In this document: positions 23,822 to 32,489 of the stretch, piece after piece
How positions within the stretch are numbered: position 1 is the stretch's first letter
Layout: every line of letters begins with the position of its first letter
Origin: Actinomycetota bacterium
Lineage (GTDB): Bacteria; Actinomycetota; Thermoleophilia; BMS3ABIN01
Direction: 5' to 3'
Length of the DNA stretch: 64,000 nucleotides
Assembly (NCBI GenBank): GCA_016235065.1
Contig: JACRMB010000003.1
Location: 124,001 to 188,000, forward strand
Notes under the pieces: generated by a model
The model's input: the letters and a program-made list of their open reading frames with translations, nothing else
Databases searched by the model: none
What the model was told of the DNA's origin: nothing
Position numbers and translations under genes: made by a program

Positions 23822-24988
23822 ATGCCGGGACGCTCCGCACTCATCTACAGCGACAGCTACATGGGCTATAATTTCAGCCCCTGGCACCCCATGAAGCCGG
23901 TGCGGCTGCAGCTGACCGCCGAACTCATCAGGGCTTACGCCCTTCCTGATCTTCCCGATGAACGTATGCGCATCGTCGAACCGCGCCTTGCCACCGATGA
24001 AGAGCTTGCCCTCGTTCATGACCCCGCCTACATCGAGAAAGTCCGCGAGTTTAGCGACCCCGATGTGGAAAAGGATTACGCACCTGGCTGGGGGCTAGGT
24101 ACTGGAGATAATCCTGTTTTTCCGGGGATGCACGATGCTTCGGCCACCATAGCCGGCGGCGCCCTGGTGGCGGCCGGCATGATCATGGATGGGGAGCTCG
24201 ATCACGCCCTGCACGTGGGCGGCGGCCTGCATCATGCCCAGCGCGCCCGCGCCTCAGGTTTCTGCATCTACAACGACGTGGCACTGGCGGCTGCCTGGCT
24301 GCGCGAGAACCATGACGCCCGCGTTCTCTACCTGGATTTCGACGCCCATCATGGAGATGGGGTCCAGGAGGCGTTCTACAGCGACCCCGGCGTACTGACA
24401 GTTTCCTTCCATGAATCCGGTATGTACCTGTTCCCGGGGACCGGCTTCACCAGCGAGACCGGCGACGGCGACGGGCGCGGCTACGCCGTCAACCTGCCCC
24501 TGGCGCCGGGCACTACCGATGAGGTCTTCCTCGAAGCCTACGATTCGCTGGTGCCCGGGCTGGCCCGCCGGTTCCGGCCGGACATCATCATCACCCAGAA
24601 CGGCTGCGACGGCCACTGGAGCGACCCCCTGACGCACCTGGGGCTGACTCTGCCGGGCTATGCCGCTTTAGGCCACCGCCTGCACGAGCTGGTACATGAA
24701 GTCTGCGATGGCCGCTGGCTCGGCACTGGCGGCGGCGGTTACCAGGCATATACGGTTGTGCCCCGGGCCTGGACCCGGCTGATGGCCGAGATGGCGGACG
24801 CCGACCTGCCCGAGCCCCTGCCGGAAAGCTGGCGCGAGCTCTGCGGCCGCTACGCCGATAACGAGGTGCCGCTGACCCTGACTGGCGACGAACCGCCCCC
24901 GGTGGATGCCGAGGTCACAGCCAATGCCCGCGACCTGGCCCGTAAGGGCACTGATGAAATCAGGGAAGCGGTTTTTCCGCTATACTAA
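23822..24988 (+). CDS. acuC: Histone-deacetylase-family protein, AcuC-like
   Basis: A 388-residue zinc deacetylase of the arginase/HDAC fold. Motifs: 'GGGLHHAQRARASGFCIYND', the zinc site 'DFDAHHGDGVQEAF', 'SFHESGMYLFPGTG' and 'ITQNGCDGHWSDPL'. In other bacteria AcuC removes acetyl groups from acetyl-CoA synthetase to reactivate it. No acs or acuA gene is in view, so the target is inferred. The usual zinc-binding Asp/His residues are present. The message is probably leaderless. The IMPase-family gene starts 6 bp after the stop. Confidence 0.9.
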   Translation: MPGRSALIYSDSYMGYNFSPWHPMKPVRLQLTAELIRAYALPDLPDERMRIVEPRLATDEELALVHDPAYIEKVREFSDPDVEKDYAPGWGLGTGDNPVFPGMHDASATIAGGALVAAGMIMDGELDHALHVGGGLHHAQRARASGFCIYNDVALAAAWLRENHDARVLYLDFDAHHGDGVQEAFYSDPGVLTVSFHESGMYLFPGTGFTSETGDGDGRGYAVNLPLAPGTTDEVFLEAYDSLVPGLARRFRPDIIITQNGCDGHWSDPLTHLGLTLPGYAALGHRLHELVHEVCDGRWLGTGGGGYQAYTVVPRAWTRLMAEMADADLPEPLPESWRELCGRYADNEVPLTLTGDEPPPVDAEVTANARDLARKGTDEIREAVFPLY

Positions 24989-24994
24989 CCGCTT

Positions 24995-25966
24995 GTGAGC
25001 AAGGCATCACCGGACATCAAGGACCTGGCGGTCGATCTCTGCACATCGCTGCGGCAGATCGTTCTGCCACATATCGGAAAGGCGGCCGCGCGCACCCACG
25101 CCGGCACAGCCGTTGGCGGCGATGTCACCTTCGGCATCGATGAGCTGGCCGAGGATTTCCTCGTTGGTTATCTCGAGGACAGCGGCATCAGCATCGCCGT
25201 CTATTCCGAGGACCGGGGGTTGCTCCGTTTCGGCGATTCAGAGCCGGCGCATGTGCTGATCGTGGACCCTGTGGATGGCACCAGGCCAGCGGCAGCAGGG
25301 CTGGAATGCGCCATGGTCTCAGTGGCCGTGGCTGAGCTGACTGAGGCGCCCACGATGGGTGACGTGGTCTTCGGCTGCCTGAATGAGATAAAGAGCGGCA
25401 CGGTCTTCACCGCTGCCCGTGGCGAGGGAGTCACGATCACCACCGCCGGCGGCGAGCCTGTGCCGGTCATCCTTTCGGAGAACAAAGATCTTTCAAGACT
25501 TTTCTGGACCATCGGCTTCCGTGGCCGCCCTGCCCGGGTACTCATGGAGGCCATGGGCGACCTGGTAGACCTGTCCTCGGTGGACGGCGCCGTCTTCGAT
25601 CTTGGCAGCGCCACCTATTCGATCACCCGCGTGCTTACCGGCCAGCTGGACGCTTATATAGATATAGGCCCCCGCATGATCGAGGATGTCCCTGAGGTCA
25701 AGGCGATCTTCGAAGAAGTGGGCAAGGGCGCCGTCCTCAACAACTCGCCTCACGATCTGGCGGCCGCCGGCATCATCGCCCGCGAGGCAGGCGCCATCTT
25801 CGGTGATGGCTGGGGAAAGCCGCTGGAGAGCAGGCTGCTGCTCGGTTCAGACCATTCGTTCCAGATGTCATGTGTGGCTGCGGCCAACCAGGAGATGTTC
25901 GACGCCATCATCCAGGCGATGGACGATGGAATTGACAAGCTCCGAACCGTTTATGGGACCGCCTGA
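24995..25966 (+). CDS. Inositol-monophosphatase/FBPase-superfamily phosphatase
   Basis: A 323-residue sugar-phosphatase-like protein. The metal site is 'LIVDPVDGTRPAA', the upstream acidic residues are in 'IAVYSEDRG', and a later 'DLGSATYSITRVLTGQLDAY' resembles the second family motif, where Asp is usual. This larger variant occurs in archaea and some Actinomycetota. Dephosphorylation of an inositol or sugar phosphate is likely, but the substrate is not assigned. GTG 24995 follows acuC closely; a TATACT just upstream could give a separate short-leader message. Confidence 0.75.
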   Translation: MSKASPDIKDLAVDLCTSLRQIVLPHIGKAAARTHAGTAVGGDVTFGIDELAEDFLVGYLEDSGISIAVYSEDRGLLRFGDSEPAHVLIVDPVDGTRPAAAGLECAMVSVAVAELTEAPTMGDVVFGCLNEIKSGTVFTAARGEGVTITTAGGEPVPVILSENKDLSRLFWTIGFRGRPARVLMEAMGDLVDLSSVDGAVFDLGSATYSITRVLTGQLDAYIDIGPRMIEDVPEVKAIFEEVGKGAVLNNSPHDLAAAGIIAREAGAIFGDGWGKPLESRLLLGSDHSFQMSCVAAANQEMFDAIIQAMDDGIDKLRTVYGTA

Positions 25967-25975
25967 CACGCAAGT

Positions 25976-27121
25976 TTGGAAAGGCCCGCCTGCGGGAAGC
26001 TGGCAGACATAAGTACTAGCTATCACGCCGGCACCGGTCCGGCCGCAAGGGAAGCCCGAATCAAAGCCAAGGAAGACAACCTGCACGAGGGATTACTCTG
26101 GGAACCGCGCGACGGCGGCAAGGTCCGCTGCCATGTCTGCCCCCGCCTGTGTGTGATCGCTGAAGGCAAGCTCGGGATCTGTAAGACCCGCACCAACGTT
26201 GGCGGCAAGTGCTATACGCTGATATACGACGAGGTCGTCTCGGTAGCGGCCGATCCCATCGAAAAGAAACCACTGTTCCATTTCCATCCCGGCACTCAGG
26301 TGCTGTCGATCGGCACCCTCGGCTGCAACATGCGCTGCCTTCACTGCCAGAACTGGCAGATAGCTCACGCCGACGCTGTCGACGACGGCGATCAGATGAG
26401 GCAGCTGCCGGCGCGGAACCTGCCACGCATAGCCGTACAGAACGACTGCTCCGGCGTCGCCTGGACTTACAACGAGCCGACGATCTGGCTCGAATATGCC
26501 CTGGACGGCGCCAAAGCCTGCCATGCGGAAGGCCTGTACACGGTCTTCGTTACCAACGGCTATATCACCAGGGAAGCGCTGGACATCATCGCGCCCCATC
26601 TTGACGCCTACCGGGTCGACATCAAGGGATTCCGGCCTGAGACTTACAAGTTCCTGGCGAAGATCGCGGATGTCGAACCTATCTTCGAAGCAGCGGCCCG
26701 CGCGAAGAAAGTCCACGGCTGCCACGTCGAGATAGTCACAAATATCATCCCTACGGTCAATGATGACGAGGAGACACTGAGGTCCATCGCCGCCTGGATC
26801 GTCAGGGAGCTGGGTGACAGGACGCCCTGGCATGTGACCCGGTTCTTCCCTTATCTGGAGCTGTCACACCTGTCTCCTACGCCGATCTCGACTCTGGAAC
26901 GGGCGATGGCCATCGGGCGTGAGGAAGGACTGAAATTCATATACGTGGGCAACGTCCCGGGGCATGAAGGGGAGAACACGGTCTGTCCGAACTGCAGGCG
27001 GGTGGTCATCAGGCGGGACGGATACAGCCTGGGTAAAATCGACGTCCGGGAAGGTTATTGTACCTTCTGTGGTGAAGATTTGAATATAATCCAGTCTGGG
27101 GCAGACAAAACCGAAGCTTAA
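25976..27121 (+). CDS. amrS: AmmeMemoRadiSam-type radical SAM enzyme
   Basis: A 381-residue (as called) radical SAM protein. The N-terminal 'CHVCPRLCVIAEGKLGIC' is the extra cysteine block of this family, then 'SIGTLGCNMRCLHCQNWQI' holds the CxxxCxxC cluster motif, 'TYNEPTIW' is the SAM/strand motif, and a C-terminal pair of CxxC motifs (CPNC, CTFC) looks like a zinc knuckle. This domain order matches the PflA-like AmmeMemoRadiSam system enzyme, of unknown substrate. The AMMECR1 and Memo partners are not in the window. The start is uncertain: TTG 25976 has no good ribosome-binding site, and homologous sequence begins near residue 35. A CTG there follows AAGGAAG. Confidence 0.85.
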   Translation: MERPACGKLADISTSYHAGTGPAAREARIKAKEDNLHEGLLWEPRDGGKVRCHVCPRLCVIAEGKLGICKTRTNVGGKCYTLIYDEVVSVAADPIEKKPLFHFHPGTQVLSIGTLGCNMRCLHCQNWQIAHADAVDDGDQMRQLPARNLPRIAVQNDCSGVAWTYNEPTIWLEYALDGAKACHAEGLYTVFVTNGYITREALDIIAPHLDAYRVDIKGFRPETYKFLAKIADVEPIFEAAARAKKVHGCHVEIVTNIIPTVNDDEETLRSIAAWIVRELGDRTPWHVTRFFPYLELSHLSPTPISTLERAMAIGREEGLKFIYVGNVPGHEGENTVCPNCRRVVIRRDGYSLGKIDVREGYCTFCGEDLNIIQSGADKTEA

Positions 27122-27170
27122 AGGCTGCCAGCGCCCCGGCCGATAGCGTGTCATCCTTGTAACCGCCGTG

Positions 27171-27193
27171 GGGGCGGCCCGAAGGGCCGCCCC
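27171..27193 (+). terminator. GC-rich hairpin after amrS
   Basis: GGGGCGGCCC (27171-27180) pairs perfectly with GGGCCGCCCC (27184-27193) around GAA, 50 bp after the amrS stop. There is no U-tract, but its strength and place suggest transcription termination. Confidence 0.5.
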
Positions 27194-27208
27194 TGCTAAA
27201 CATGAATC

Positions 27209-27273
27209 AGCATCGTATTCTGGTACCGCGTTCCGGTATCGTGTTAAGGTACCGCGTTCAGGTATCGCAGTCG
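27209..27273 (+). repeat. Five tandem 13-bp repeats upstream of treT
   Basis: GGTAYCG recurs at 27222, 27235, 27248 and 27261, exactly every 13 bp, in units GGTACCGCGTTCC, GGTATCGTGTTAA, GGTACCGCGTTCA and GGTATCGCAGTCG. A fifth degenerate unit (AGCATCGTATTCT) precedes them at 27209. The array ends about 23 bp before the treT start. It could be a multi-copy operator or a slippage array. Confidence 0.75.
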
Positions 27274-27296
27274 TGTACTCGCAGGAGGTAACTTTT

Positions 27297-28529
27297 TTGC
27301 TGCAGGAAGTCCATGTAGGCCATAAATTTCTGGCGGATTACCAGAGCGTCGTAGTCCGCCCGCTGATCGAGGAGATCCGGGAGCTGGCGGAAGGGCTCAA
27401 GGGCGCCAGGGTCCTCCACGTGAACGCCACATCCTTCGGCGGCGGTGTCGCCGAGATCCTCTATACGCTCGTCCCGCTGATGCGCGACGTCGGCCTCGAC
27501 GCCGAGTGGCGCATCATCATGGCGGAGCAGGAATTCTATGAGGGTACCAAGATCACTCACAACGCCCTCCAGGGTAACGCCATCGGGCTAGACGATACCC
27601 AGAAGGAGATCTACGAGAAGAACAACCGGCTGACCGCCGAGTCGCTGGGCAAGGGCTTCGATTTCGTCGTGGTCCACGACCCTCAGCCGCTATTGCTGCG
27701 CCATTACGCCGGCGACCTGGGAGCCAAGTGGATCTGGCGCTGCCATATCGATACATCGACGCCTAATCAGGATGTGGCCGACTATCTGCTGCCTTACATC
27801 CAGGAATATGATACGGCGCTGTTCACCATGCAGGAGTATGTCTTCAAGGGGCTGAACATCCCCATCAAGGTGATCGCGCCGGCTATCGATCCGCTGTCCA
27901 CCAAGAACATGGCGCTGTCCCCGGAGGACGCCGATTACGTGGTCAGTCAGTTCGGCGTCGAGCCGGACCGGCCGCTGATGTTGCAGATCTCCCGATTCGA
28001 TCCCTGGAAAGACCCTCTCGGCGTGATCGACGCCTACAAGATAGTCAAGAAAGAATTCGCCTCAGTGAGGCTGGCGCTGGTCGGCTCCATGGCCACCGAC
28101 GATCCCGAGGGCTGGACCTTCTTTACCAGCACCGTGGAACACGCCGGTGACGACAGCGACGTACTCATACTCTCCAACCTGAACAATGTGGGCAATCTGG
28201 AAGTGAATGCCTTCCAGTCGCGCGCCGACGTCATCATCCAGAAATCCACCCGGGAAGGCTTTGGCCTCACCATCAGCGAGGGCCTGTGGAAGGCCAAGCC
28301 GACTATCGGTGGCAACGTCGGTGGCATCCCTCAGCAGATAGACGACGGCAAGACCGGTTTCCTGGTGGATTCGGTCGAGCAGTGCGCGGAGAAGACTATG
28401 TGGGTCCTGGATAATCCCAAGGATGCCAAGACCATGGGACGCGCCGGCAAGGAACATGTCAGAGCCAACTATCTGACGCCACGGCTGCTTCGCGATTATC
28501 TGAAGCTTTTCACTGAACTGAAGGGTTAA
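27297..28529 (+). CDS. treT: Trehalose glycosyltransferring synthase TreT (GT4)
   Basis: A 410-residue retaining GT-B glycosyltransferase that joins NDP-glucose and glucose to make trehalose. 'VLHVNATSFGGGVAEIL' is the characteristic TreT N-terminal block. The donor-site region has 'LQISRFDPWKDPLGVID' and 'QKSTREGFGLTISEGLWK', with the E-x7-E motif. TTG 27297 was chosen because GGAGG (27284-27288) lies eight bases upstream; the longer frame from 27168 starts inside the terminator hairpin. It is followed by a GT20 synthase, which suggests a compatible-solute operon. Confidence 0.88.
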   Translation: MLQEVHVGHKFLADYQSVVVRPLIEEIRELAEGLKGARVLHVNATSFGGGVAEILYTLVPLMRDVGLDAEWRIIMAEQEFYEGTKITHNALQGNAIGLDDTQKEIYEKNNRLTAESLGKGFDFVVVHDPQPLLLRHYAGDLGAKWIWRCHIDTSTPNQDVADYLLPYIQEYDTALFTMQEYVFKGLNIPIKVIAPAIDPLSTKNMALSPEDADYVVSQFGVEPDRPLMLQISRFDPWKDPLGVIDAYKIVKKEFASVRLALVGSMATDDPEGWTFFTSTVEHAGDDSDVLILSNLNNVGNLEVNAFQSRADVIIQKSTREGFGLTISEGLWKAKPTIGGNVGGIPQQIDDGKTGFLVDSVEQCAEKTMWVLDNPKDAKTMGRAGKEHVRANYLTPRLLRDYLKLFTELKG

Positions 28530-28575
28530 ATCGACAGGCCGGTCTCGCAGGTCACGGCCGGTCTCGGGAGGTCTC

Positions 28576-30072
28576 TTGGAACAGTGTCCTTTTGAAAACG
28601 AGCTGATCCTGGTCTCGAACCGCGGGCCGATCTCATATACACGCGATGACAACGGTGAACTGAAGACCGTGCGCGGCGGCGGCGGACTGGTGACGGCGCT
28701 TCTGGGTGTAGCCGCTTCCTGCGAGATAACCTGGATCGCCAGCGCCATGACCCCCGAAGATACCGAGATCAGTATCCGCGTCGGCGGCGGCAGCACCAAG
28801 GTGACCCATGACGAACACAGATTGGGATTGCGCTTCGTAGTATCCGACCCCGAAGTCTACAACAAGTTCTACAATATCATCGCCAACCCGCTTATCTGGT
28901 TCATCCAGCACTACCTCTGGGATCTCTCCGTAGTGCCGGACATCCGCAAGAACGAGTTCGAGGCCTGGGAGAATGGCTACCAGGTGGTCAACCAGGAGTT
29001 TGCCGACGCTGTCTGTGACGAGCTCGACAGCCGCGAGGGCGAGCGGCCGGTAGTGATGCTCCACGACTATCATCTCTATACCTGTCCCGCCCTGGTGCGC
29101 GAGCGGCACCCCGAAGCGTTTCTGCACCAGTTCGTGCACATCCCCTGGCCTCAGTCAGATTCCTGGAGAGTGCTGCCGCGCCATATCCGGCAGGCCATCG
29201 TCCGCGGCCTGCTGGCCAACGACATCGTCGCCTTCCATACCCAGAGGTATGTCAGGAATTTCCTGGTCAGCTGCGAGGAGCTATTGCGCGATGAGGTGGA
29301 GATCGATTACGGCCGTTCCAGCATCCGCATCGGTGGCCGCGACGTCTGGGCCCGGGCCTATCCCATCTCTATTGACTGCGCCGATTTCGAGCGGCTGGCT
29401 GAGAGCCAACCGGTGCTCGAGGAGGAGCGCGCCATCGAGGCGCTGCGGCGTGAGTACCTGGTGTTGCGGGTGGACCGCATGGATCTCTCCAAGAACATCG
29501 TCCGCGGTTTCAAGGCCTTCGACATGTTCCTCGACGCTCACCCCGAGTTCAAACAGCGCATCACCTTTCTGGCGCTATTACAACCATCGCGCGGAGACGT
29601 CAAAGAGTACAACACCTACCGCGAGCAGATCATGCGCGAGGTCGAAATGATCAATACCAAGCACGGCACCACCAACTGGATGCCGATCGACGTGCGCATG
29701 CAGGACAACTTCATGCGTTCGGTAGCCGCCTACAAGCAGTTCGACGTGCTGATGGTAAATGCTATCTACGACGGCATGAATCTGATAGCCAAGGAGGCCG
29801 GCCTGATCAACCGCCATGACGGCGTGCTGATCCTTTCCGAGAACACCGGAGCCCACGAGGAGCTGGGTGAACACTGCCTCTCGGTCAATCCATTCGACCT
29901 GGAAAGCCAGGCTGAAGCCATCTATCAGGCGCTGGTGATGGAACAGGATGAGAAAAGCCGCAGGGCGGGTATGATAAGGGAGGCAGTCAGGAATAACGAC
30001 ATCCAGAAGTGGATCGAGACCCAATTCGTGGATATCAAAGCGAAGATAACGGAGAAGGCTCAGGCTGGTTGA
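28576..30072 (+). CDS. otsA: GT20-family synthase, trehalose-6-phosphate synthase-like
   Basis: A 498-residue GT-B enzyme. 'ILVSNRGPISYTRDD', 'RGGGGLVTALLG', 'VMLHDYHLYTCPALVRER', 'HIPWPQSD', 'VLRVDRMDLSKNI', 'EYNTYREQIMREVEMINTK' and 'VNAIYDGMNLIAKEAG' are the GT20 landmarks in order. It would transfer glucose from an NDP donor to glucose-6-phosphate or a related acceptor. A glucosylglycerol-phosphate synthase cannot be excluded. TTG 28576 has GGGAGG just upstream. No otsB phosphatase is adjacent. The gene follows treT by 46 bp, giving two possible routes to trehalose side by side. Confidence 0.85.
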   Translation: MEQCPFENELILVSNRGPISYTRDDNGELKTVRGGGGLVTALLGVAASCEITWIASAMTPEDTEISIRVGGGSTKVTHDEHRLGLRFVVSDPEVYNKFYNIIANPLIWFIQHYLWDLSVVPDIRKNEFEAWENGYQVVNQEFADAVCDELDSREGERPVVMLHDYHLYTCPALVRERHPEAFLHQFVHIPWPQSDSWRVLPRHIRQAIVRGLLANDIVAFHTQRYVRNFLVSCEELLRDEVEIDYGRSSIRIGGRDVWARAYPISIDCADFERLAESQPVLEEERAIEALRREYLVLRVDRMDLSKNIVRGFKAFDMFLDAHPEFKQRITFLALLQPSRGDVKEYNTYREQIMREVEMINTKHGTTNWMPIDVRMQDNFMRSVAAYKQFDVLMVNAIYDGMNLIAKEAGLINRHDGVLILSENTGAHEELGEHCLSVNPFDLESQAEAIYQALVMEQDEKSRRAGMIREAVRNNDIQKWIETQFVDIKAKITEKAQAG

Positions 30073-30108
30073 GCCGGGCCAAATGTTTTTCTAACGAAGG
30101 GGGAAGTC

Positions 30109-30477
30109 ATGATCAGCGAATTGATGGAGAAGGTTTTGCTGCTGGGCGTGGGCGCTGCCTCGCTGACCAGGGACAAGGTCGATGAACTGGCCAATGAGCT
30201 GGTGAAGCGGGGCCAGATGACCAAGGAGGAAGGTGAGGCTTTTATCAAGGAAGCCGCCGGGAGCGCCAAGGAGAGCGGCGCCAATATCAAGGAGATGGCC
30301 TCCGACACATATCAGGATACTTTGCGCGCCATGGGCGTCGCCACCCGCGAGCATGTAGATGAGCTCGACCACCGTCTGACTGTGCTTGAGGCCAAGGTAT
30401 ACGGCAAGCCGCTGCGAGTGGAGGAACCGCAGACCGGTTTCACCATGACGCAGACCGAGGAGGGGGAGCCGACTTAA
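30109..30477 (+). CDS. Phasin-like coiled-coil protein
   Basis: A 122-residue helical protein: a hydrophobic start (LMEKVLLLGVGAASLTRDKV), an amphipathic helix rich in Lys, Glu and Ala ('ANELVKRGQMTKEEGEAFIK'), and 'THRE'-like coiled coil 'EHVDELDHRLTVLEAKVYG'. This resembles the polyhydroxyalkanoate granule-associated/phasin-like family (COG3937-like), but no PHA synthesis genes are present, so its surface could be another hydrophobic body or a stress role. A good intrinsic terminator follows. It is probably the last gene of the treT-otsA transcript. Confidence 0.65.
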   Translation: MISELMEKVLLLGVGAASLTRDKVDELANELVKRGQMTKEEGEAFIKEAAGSAKESGANIKEMASDTYQDTLRAMGVATREHVDELDHRLTVLEAKVYGKPLRVEEPQTGFTMTQTEEGEPT

Positions 30478-30510
30478 GCGTCAGCTGCCCGGACGCAATC
30501 CGGAAATCAA

Positions 30511-30538
30511 AGGCGCCCCTTGCGGGGCGCCTTTTTTT
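30511..30538 (+). terminator. Intrinsic terminator
   Basis: AGGCGCCCC (30511-30519) pairs with GGGGCGCCT (30524-30532) around TTGC, followed by seven T. A textbook rho-independent terminator after the phasin-like gene. Confidence 0.92.
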
Positions 30539-30563
30539 GTTCAGATATGTAAAGCCATCAATA

Positions 30564-32249
30564 TCAGGCCGCTGGACCGCCGCTCTCGGTTGACTGACCT
30601 TCGTCAGCGGCGGGTGGTGCAGCCGGATCTGTGCCTTCAGCAGGCTGCACGGATGGGTCTGCATTTTCAGCCGGCGGTGCTGTTGAGCCGCCCTTGTCTT
30701 CCGCGGGCGGTGCTGGGCTGCTCGCTGGCGGTGTCGGACTCACCGGTGGTGCCGGACCTGCCGGCGTCGCCGGGCCCGCGGGCGGTGCCGTACCAGCTGG
30801 CGGTGTCGGACCGCCCTGGGCAGCTTCCTTCTTCTTCTTCGATTGGGGCAGGACTACGAGGAGCACGACCAGCACCACTACCGCCACGATCCCGCCGATC
30901 ACGGCCACGATGACCACCCACAGCCAGGGGAAGGTCCCCTTGTCGAGGCCTTTGCTGATCTTGTCCTGGCATTCGGAGATATATTCGTCGATGAACGGGA
31001 AGTCGGAGCTGGTGCTCTTGACCTCCTCGAACTTCTTCTTGGCGGCGCTGTAGTGCTCTTCGTGGAAGAGATCGACGCCCTCACGGTAGAGGGTGGTGGC
31101 GGGACCTTCCGAAGCGGTGACGTTGCCGGAGTTCATGAACTCCTTGACGACCGATACAGGGATCGCGAAGTTCTCGGTCTCGATCTCGGTCCTGGTGCCG
31201 GTCTCCTCGTCGGTCTCAGACCTGCCGAACGTCTCGACGCCGATCACGTCGCCGTTGTTGTTCAGGATCGGCGAGCCGCTGGATCCCTGCCTCAGCGGTA
31301 TCTGCAGCTGCAGGACATCCCAGCCGTCCTCCATCTCGCGGTGTCCCGCGACGGTGCCGCTGACCAGCGACGGCTTGTCTTCCTTGAGTCCGGTGTCGCC
31401 GCTCTCGTCGGACTTGTCTGATATGTAACCGAGGGCGCTGATCCTGTCGCCGTCACGGACGCTGCTATCGTCACCAAGCTGCACGGTCGGCAGGTTACTC
31501 TTGTTGATCTTCAGGATGGCGATATCCTTGCCGGTGTCTTCCTTCATGTCGATAGGATCGCCGACCTCGATCTCTTCCGCGGTAAGGCCTTTTTCTTCCT
31601 CACGGGCCTTGTCGATCATGTTGCCGGTATAGACCTGCGTCTTGGACTTGGTCTTGCCCACAGTCAGGTAATCAGCGTAGATGGTCAGGCCGGCCGTCAT
31701 GAACCGTTCCGCTTCGGCGTCGGTCAGCTCGAATCCGAGCTCTTCCTCGAAACTGGCCAGTTCGTCCAGGATCGAGTTGGTCGCCGCTTCCTCGGCCATC
31801 ATATAGTCGAGGTTTTCTTCGTCGTCCTTGACCAGATGCGCGTTTGTGACAACATAACCATCGGGAGATACGAGGAAGCCGTTGCCGCTGCTGGTCACCG
31901 TTATTGTCCTGGTTTCCGAGGTCGCGGAGGGGACAAAATAAATCTCGGGACGCGACAGCAGCTCCAGTATCGCCTCGACGAACATGGCGTCTTCATTGTT
32001 CGCGACCCGCCCTGCGAGCACTTCCGCCGCCAGGTAATTGGTCAGGGCGACAGTGTCGATGTCGAGAACCGGTATATCGACATCGGCTTCCCAGGTAGTC
32101 ACTACATAGACGATGCCCGGCTTGTTATAGTCGGCGATCTGGGATTCCGTGATCGCCTTTTCCTCGCCGCAACCCGTAAAAAACAGCAAACCGCCGATCA
32201 GGCAAAGCGTAATCAGGAACAGAATCAGGATTTTGCGATGTTCACGCAT
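30564..32249 (-). CDS. Trypsin-like serine protease lipoprotein with C-terminal membrane helix and Pro-rich tail
   Basis: A 561-residue envelope protein. The signal peptide ends in a lipobox-like LLFFTGC (about residues 21-27). An S1-type protease domain follows with 'TNAHLV', 'DIAILKI' and 'RQGSSGSPILN', supplying His, Asp and Ser. There is a TPR-like helical stretch (around 390-440), then a strong membrane helix near 445-470 and a long Pro/Ala/Gly-rich tail with repeated 'PPAG' and 'APPA' blocks. The carboxyl tail should lie on the other side of the membrane from the protease. An insertion of about 60 acidic residues separates the His and Asp motifs. Relatives occur in Actinomycetota; substrates are unknown. 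Confidence 0.8.
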   Translation of the reverse strand: MREHRKILILFLITLCLIGGLLFFTGCGEEKAITESQIADYNKPGIVYVVTTWEADVDIPVLDIDTVALTNYLAAEVLAGRVANNEDAMFVEAILELLSRPEIYFVPSATSETRTITVTSSGNGFLVSPDGYVVTNAHLVKDDEENLDYMMAEEAATNSILDELASFEEELGFELTDAEAERFMTAGLTIYADYLTVGKTKSKTQVYTGNMIDKAREEEKGLTAEEIEVGDPIDMKEDTGKDIAILKINKSNLPTVQLGDDSSVRDGDRISALGYISDKSDESGDTGLKEDKPSLVSGTVAGHREMEDGWDVLQLQIPLRQGSSGSPILNNNGDVIGVETFGRSETDEETGTRTEIETENFAIPVSVVKEFMNSGNVTASEGPATTLYREGVDLFHEEHYSAAKKKFEEVKSTSSDFPFIDEYISECQDKISKGLDKGTFPWLWVVIVAVIGGIVAVVVLVVLLVVLPQSKKKKEAAQGGPTPPAGTAPPAGPATPAGPAPPVSPTPPASSPAPPAEDKGGSTAPPAENADPSVQPAEGTDPAAPPAADEGQSTESGGPAA

Positions 32250-32489
32250 TTTTTCTCCCGGGGTAAGAGTAATAGTTGATAACCGGTTTTTCTGAATGAG
32301 CCTGTGCCAGTTAGTCCGGTTCTATCCATTTCAGGCATGGAAAAAACCATCGCGGTGCTGTTTTCGCCGTAAAGGGACTGGAACCTTCAGAAAAGAAAGC
32401 AGGAAGATCTCAGGATTCTGCTTGTCCGGTGATTCCCGGGACTATCGGAAAGATGCAGCAGCCGCCTCACGGACGGTCTGAATTCACGC
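32250..32489. other. Intergenic region, 240 bp, no gene seen
   Basis: Between the protease lipoprotein and the glycosyltransferase genes, both on the minus strand. The frames here are short, lack ribosome-binding sites and do not look coded. It must hold the promoter of the protease gene. I see no riboswitch or strong terminator. Confidence 0.5.

Noticed and set aside
27168-27296. Longer treT frame from 27168
   Set aside because: It starts within a hairpin and runs through the 13-bp repeats; TTG 27297 has an ideal Shine-Dalgarno and starts at the family's N-terminus.
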